Program-made: the position numbers and the translations under genes
The notes under the pieces: model-generated
What the model was told of the DNA's origin: nothing
Database searches by the model: none
What the model saw: the letters and a program-made list of their open reading frames with translations, nothing else
In this document: piece after piece, positions 5,751-7,955 of the stretch
Layout: each line of letters begins with the position of its first letter
How positions within the stretch are numbered: the stretch's first letter is position 1
Origin: Candidatus Aerophobota bacterium
Lineage (GTDB): Bacteria > Aerophobota > Aerophobia > Aerophobales > B3-G15
Direction of reading: 5' to 3'
Assembly: GCA_030607765.1 (NCBI GenBank)
Contig: JAUWJJ010000041.1
Coordinates: forward strand, 1-7,955
Length of the DNA stretch: 7,955 nucleotides

Positions 5751-6638
5751 ATGAAAGATTGGAAAAGTATCCTATGTTCCAGGGGGCTTTTAGTTTTGGA
5801 TGGAGCCTGGGGCACAGAGATGATAAAACGAGGACTTATTCTCGGGGAGTGTCCCGAGCTTTGGAACCTGAATCGCCCCGATGATGTAAGAGCAATTGCC
5901 GCATCTTACCGAGAAGCTGGAACTGATATTATATTAACCAACACATTTGGAGGCAATCCTTTTAAACTAAAAAAAGCTAACGCTTTATCAAAAATAAGAC
6001 AGATAAACAGAAGGGGTGTTGAGCTATCCAAGGAAGTATCAGGAGATTCTTTGGTTTTTGCTTCCATTGGCCCAACTGGTGAGTTTATGGAACCTCTGGG
6101 TATCATTACAGAAAAACAAATGATTACCTGTTTTGCTGAGCAGGTGATTGCTTTTGTGGAGGGAGGAGCTGATGGAGTAATTATTGAAACAATGACAGAT
6201 TTAAATGAAGCTAAATGTGCCATAAAAGCTGTCAGGGAAAATTCTAATCTTCCAGTAGCGGTATCTATGACTTTTAGCAAGGGAAGGATGGGGTTTGCTA
6301 CAGTTATGGGAACAGGACCGCAACAAGCAGCTATTGAACTGGAGAGCTCCGGGGTAGATATAGTGGGATCAAATTGTGGATTTGGGATTGAGGATATGGT
6401 GGGAATCGCCCGCATTATGCGCTCAACTACTTCCCTTCCTCTTTGGATAAAACCCAATGCAGGGATTCCTAAGCTTAAAAATGGTAAGACTGTCTATCCT
6501 GAAAGTCCTGAACAAATGGCAAGATTTGTACCAGAGTTGATAAAAGCAGGTGCAACAATTATCGGTGGTTGTTGTGGCACGACTCCTCGGCATATTCAAC
6601 TGATTGCAAGGAAGTGCCATATTTACCCTGTTAGATAG
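5751..6638 (+). CDS. Homocysteine S-methyltransferase family protein (MetH N-terminal-type)
   Basis: This 295-residue protein is a single homocysteine-binding TIM barrel, about the length of the isolated first module of cobalamin methionine synthase. Visible motifs are DGAWGTEM (17-24), where many relatives have DGAMGT, then GECPELWN (32-39), TNTFGGN (63-69) and SIGPTG (105-110). The three zinc-binding cysteines expected to activate the substrate thiol are Cys209 in GSNCG and Cys274/Cys275 in GGCCGT. The likely reaction is methyl transfer from a methyl-corrinoid protein to homocysteine, giving methionine, in the cytosol; another thiol acceptor is possible. The next gene encodes the methyl-THF module, so the pair looks like a split methionine synthase, in MetH domain order. 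The Shine-Dalgarno is weak (gagag about 6 nt upstream). The last codons, YPVR and stop, fall inside a perfect 13-bp hairpin that continues past the gene, so this end may have been supplied by a repeat. Confidence 0.88.
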   Translation: MKDWKSILCSRGLLVLDGAWGTEMIKRGLILGECPELWNLNRPDDVRAIAASYREAGTDIILTNTFGGNPFKLKKANALSKIRQINRRGVELSKEVSGDSLVFASIGPTGEFMEPLGIITEKQMITCFAEQVIAFVEGGADGVIIETMTDLNEAKCAIKAVRENSNLPVAVSMTFSKGRMGFATVMGTGPQQAAIELESSGVDIVGSNCGFGIEDMVGIARIMRSTTSLPLWIKPNAGIPKLKNGKTVYPESPEQMARFVPELIKAGATIIGGCCGTTPRHIQLIARKCHIYPVR

Positions 6639-6659
6639 CAAGTATCTAACAGGGTCTAC
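6625..6659 (-). repeat. Gene-end 13-bp hairpin with adjacent GTAG tag
   Basis: Arms accctgttagata (6625-6637) and tatctaacagggt (6643-6655) pair perfectly around a 5-nt loop. They are followed by ctac (6656-6659), so on the minus strand GTAG sits directly 5' of the hairpin, as in the shorter repeats of this window. The left arm contains the final codons and most of the stop codon (6636-6638) of the upstream gene. There is no T-run, so it is not a classical terminator. A small ctaca/tgtag hairpin (6656-6669) follows it. Confidence 0.7.
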
Positions 6660-6702
6660 AATGATGTAGCTTAAACGTAGGTAGTTAAGTTTAAAAATAA
6701 AC

Positions 6703-6710
6703 AAGGTGAG
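6703..6710 (+). promoter_or_regulatory. Ribosome binding site fixing a TTG start
   Basis: aaggtgag lies 5 nt before TTG at 6716. It supports the TTG, because the first in-frame ATG (residue 11) would cut off the conserved AERIN strand at the start of the methyltransferase barrel. Confidence 0.72.
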
Positions 6711-6715
6711 AAAAA

Positions 6716-7516
6716 TTGTTTACAGTTATTGCAGAACGCATTAATATGACCAGAAAGAGTATTAGAGAGAAAGTATGGGAAAGAGACGCTGATTTTATTA
6801 CCTCTGAGACGGGCAGACAAACCAGGGCAGGTGCTACCCATATATATATCAATGCTGGTGGGAATCCAGCAAAAGAAGTAGATTATATGAGATGGTTGAC
6901 TGAAGTGGTATCCAGGGCAACAGAGCTTCCCCTTGTGTTTGATTCAGCCAATCCTGTAGCACTGGAGGAAGGAATTAAAATATGCAACAGACCCGCTACC
7001 ATAATAAATTCTATAACTGGAGAAAAGGCACGTATCGAGGAAATTTTGCCCCTGGTAAAGAAATACAAAACAGGTATAATTGCTCTAACAATGGATGATA
7101 ATGGTATGCCGGAAAACTATGAGGGAAGGATGAAAATTACAAGAAAGTTAGCCAGGCTAATTGAATCGGAAGGCATTTCCTTAAATAAAGTGTATTTTGA
7201 TTATCTTATTCGTCCCGCATCAACCAATCCAGGGCAGGCAAAATTTATTTTGGATGCTATTATTACCACCAAAAAAGAATTTCCACAAGCCCACATTGCT
7301 CTGGGACTGTCAAACATCTCTTTTGGACTCCCTGCCCGTAATAATTTAAATAAAGCTTTTTTATCTATGCTTATTGGAGCTGGATGTGATGGGGCAATTG
7401 TTGATCCGTGTGAGCCTGGGATGATGAGTACTCTGCTGTCAGCTCGGGCAGTACTTGGGTTAGATGAGTATTGTATGGATTATATCTGTGCATACAGAGA
7501 AGGAAGGTTAAAATAA
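6716..7516 (+). CDS. Methyltetrahydrofolate:corrinoid methyltransferase (AcsE/MtgA-type)
   Basis: This 266-residue pterin-binding TIM barrel is the same size as AcsE of the Wood-Ljungdahl pathway and the second module of MetH. The family moves the N5-methyl group of methyl-THF to cob(I)alamin on a partner protein, or the reverse. Conserved landmarks are AERIN (6-10), FDSAN with Asp76, IINS with Asn98, FDYL with Asp162 and GLSN with Asn200. They line up with the pterin-contacting Asp, Asn, Asp and the catalytic Asn of AcsE as I remember them. One oddity is IYIN at 43-46 (Tyr44), where relatives usually have DxN. It starts at TTG with a good Shine-Dalgarno, 77 nt after the homocysteine methyltransferase gene, probably in one operon. 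No corrinoid-binding protein is in view, so it could serve methionine synthesis, acetyl-CoA synthesis or a catabolic methyltransferase system. Confidence 0.9.
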   Translation: MFTVIAERINMTRKSIREKVWERDADFITSETGRQTRAGATHIYINAGGNPAKEVDYMRWLTEVVSRATELPLVFDSANPVALEEGIKICNRPATIINSITGEKARIEEILPLVKKYKTGIIALTMDDNGMPENYEGRMKITRKLARLIESEGISLNKVYFDYLIRPASTNPGQAKFILDAIITTKKEFPQAHIALGLSNISFGLPARNNLNKAFLSMLIGAGCDGAIVDPCEPGMMSTLLSARAVLGLDEYCMDYICAYREGRLK

Positions 7517-7609
7517 CACTCCCCGGGGGGCGCATCAATTCTGAGGTATTGGGATTGGGCGAAGCCTATATTTTCTCCCTCAAGCATCTTATAAGTAGAG
7601 GAGGTATTG
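7517..7609. other. Short gap with a GC-rich palindrome
   Basis: The 93-bp gap begins with a ccccgggg palindrome (7521-7528), unusual in this AT-rich DNA. No T-run follows it. I see no promoter with good boxes. It ends with the strong Shine-Dalgarno agaggagg (7597-7604) of the next gene. Confidence 0.5.
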
Positions 7610-7955
7610 ATGAAATTAGCAAATAAAGTAGCCATAATTACAGGTTCGGGCTCGGGAATTGGCCGGGCAACAGCCCTTCTTTTTTCAAAAGAAGGAGCGA
7701 AGGTAGTTGTCGTAGATTGTGATAAAGAGAAGGGGGAAGACACTGTAGATGTTATCAGGAAAAGAGGGGGAAAAGCAACCTTTATTCCGACAGATATATC
7801 CAGAGCGCTCGATGTGAAAACAATGGTAAATAGGACTTGCCAAATTTATGAAAAAATAGATATTTTAGTGAACAATGCTCGCGTTTATATAAAAGGCGAT
7901 GTAGTAAATGTTAGAGAGGAAGATTGGGACAGGATTATTAGCATTAATTTGAAAG
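7610..7955 (+). CDS. Short-chain dehydrogenase/reductase, 5' part
   Basis: The first 115 codons of a classical SDR (family length about 250) run off the window edge. The Rossmann nucleotide-binding motif TGSGSGIG is at residues 11-18. Asp36 at the end of the second strand suggests NAD rather than NADP. TDIS (61-64) should contact the adenine ring, and INL with Asn113 is the start of the catalytic Asn-Ser-Tyr-Lys set; the Ser, Tyr and Lys lie outside the window. The usual NNAG motif reads NNAR (88-91). The protein would reduce or oxidise a carbonyl or alcohol; substrate is unknown. The ATG at 7610 has agaggagg 5 nt upstream. A TTG codon directly before it is a less likely start. It follows the methyltransferase gene by 93 nt and may or may not share its transcript. 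Confidence 0.9.
   Translation, partial: MKLANKVAIITGSGSGIGRATALLFSKEGAKVVVVDCDKEKGEDTVDVIRKRGGKATFIPTDISRALDVKTMVNRTCQIYEKIDILVNNARVYIKGDVVNVREEDWDRIISINLK

Noticed and set aside
5906..6457. Long open frame of 183 codons on the minus strand inside the homocysteine methyltransferase gene
   Set aside because: It lies wholly antisense to a gene with intact family motifs, and its translation shows no recognisable motif. It is a by-product of the coding strand's codon pattern.

Overview
The window is bacterial, AT-rich (by eye about 60% A+T) and gene-dense, and every recognisable gene lies on the + strand. The gene content is one-carbon and glycine metabolism: folate, PLP and corrinoid-type methyl-transfer enzymes. 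Together with hairpin repeats in the gaps, this suggests an anaerobic, probably uncultivated lineage with acetogen- or fermenter-like C1 metabolism. No marker gene fixes the phylum, so the taxonomy is inference.

Layout. Positions 1-221 are a gap with three GTAG-tagged hairpin repeats. A sigma70-type promoter (222-250) is followed by a tandem two-aptamer glycine riboswitch (281-460) and an intrinsic terminator (459-488). The switch precedes a class I aminotransferase (525-1715). Its stop codon directly abuts the start of a 1244-residue fusion protein (1716-5450). The fusion reads as a long-form serine hydroxymethyltransferase, then a degraded GcvT-like module without the C-terminal barrel, then a complete GcvT. 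Positions 5451-5750 hold five more GTAG-tagged hairpins and a weak promoter candidate. Next come a homocysteine S-methyltransferase-type protein (5751-6638), whose last codons lie in another GTAG-tagged hairpin, and a methyltetrahydrofolate:corrinoid methyltransferase-type protein (6716-7516, TTG start). The window ends inside a short-chain dehydrogenase/reductase (7610 onward).

How the genes may work together. Glycine would switch on the first operon. GcvT makes methylene-THF from the aminomethyl group carried on GcvH, and SHMT condenses methylene-THF with a second glycine to give serine, so the fusion would join the producer and consumer of methylene-THF in one polypeptide. The aminotransferase could then act on serine, glycine or a related keto acid. 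The two downstream methyltransferases match the first two modules of cobalamin methionine synthase (homocysteine domain, then methyl-THF domain) as separate proteins, linking the same folate pool to methionine or a corrinoid protein. The corrinoid protein, gcvH and gcvP are not in the window.

The strongest candidate for something undescribed is the riboswitch-controlled SHMT-GcvT-like-GcvT fusion. The second is the family of GTAG-hairpin repeats, one of which forms the end of a coding sequence.
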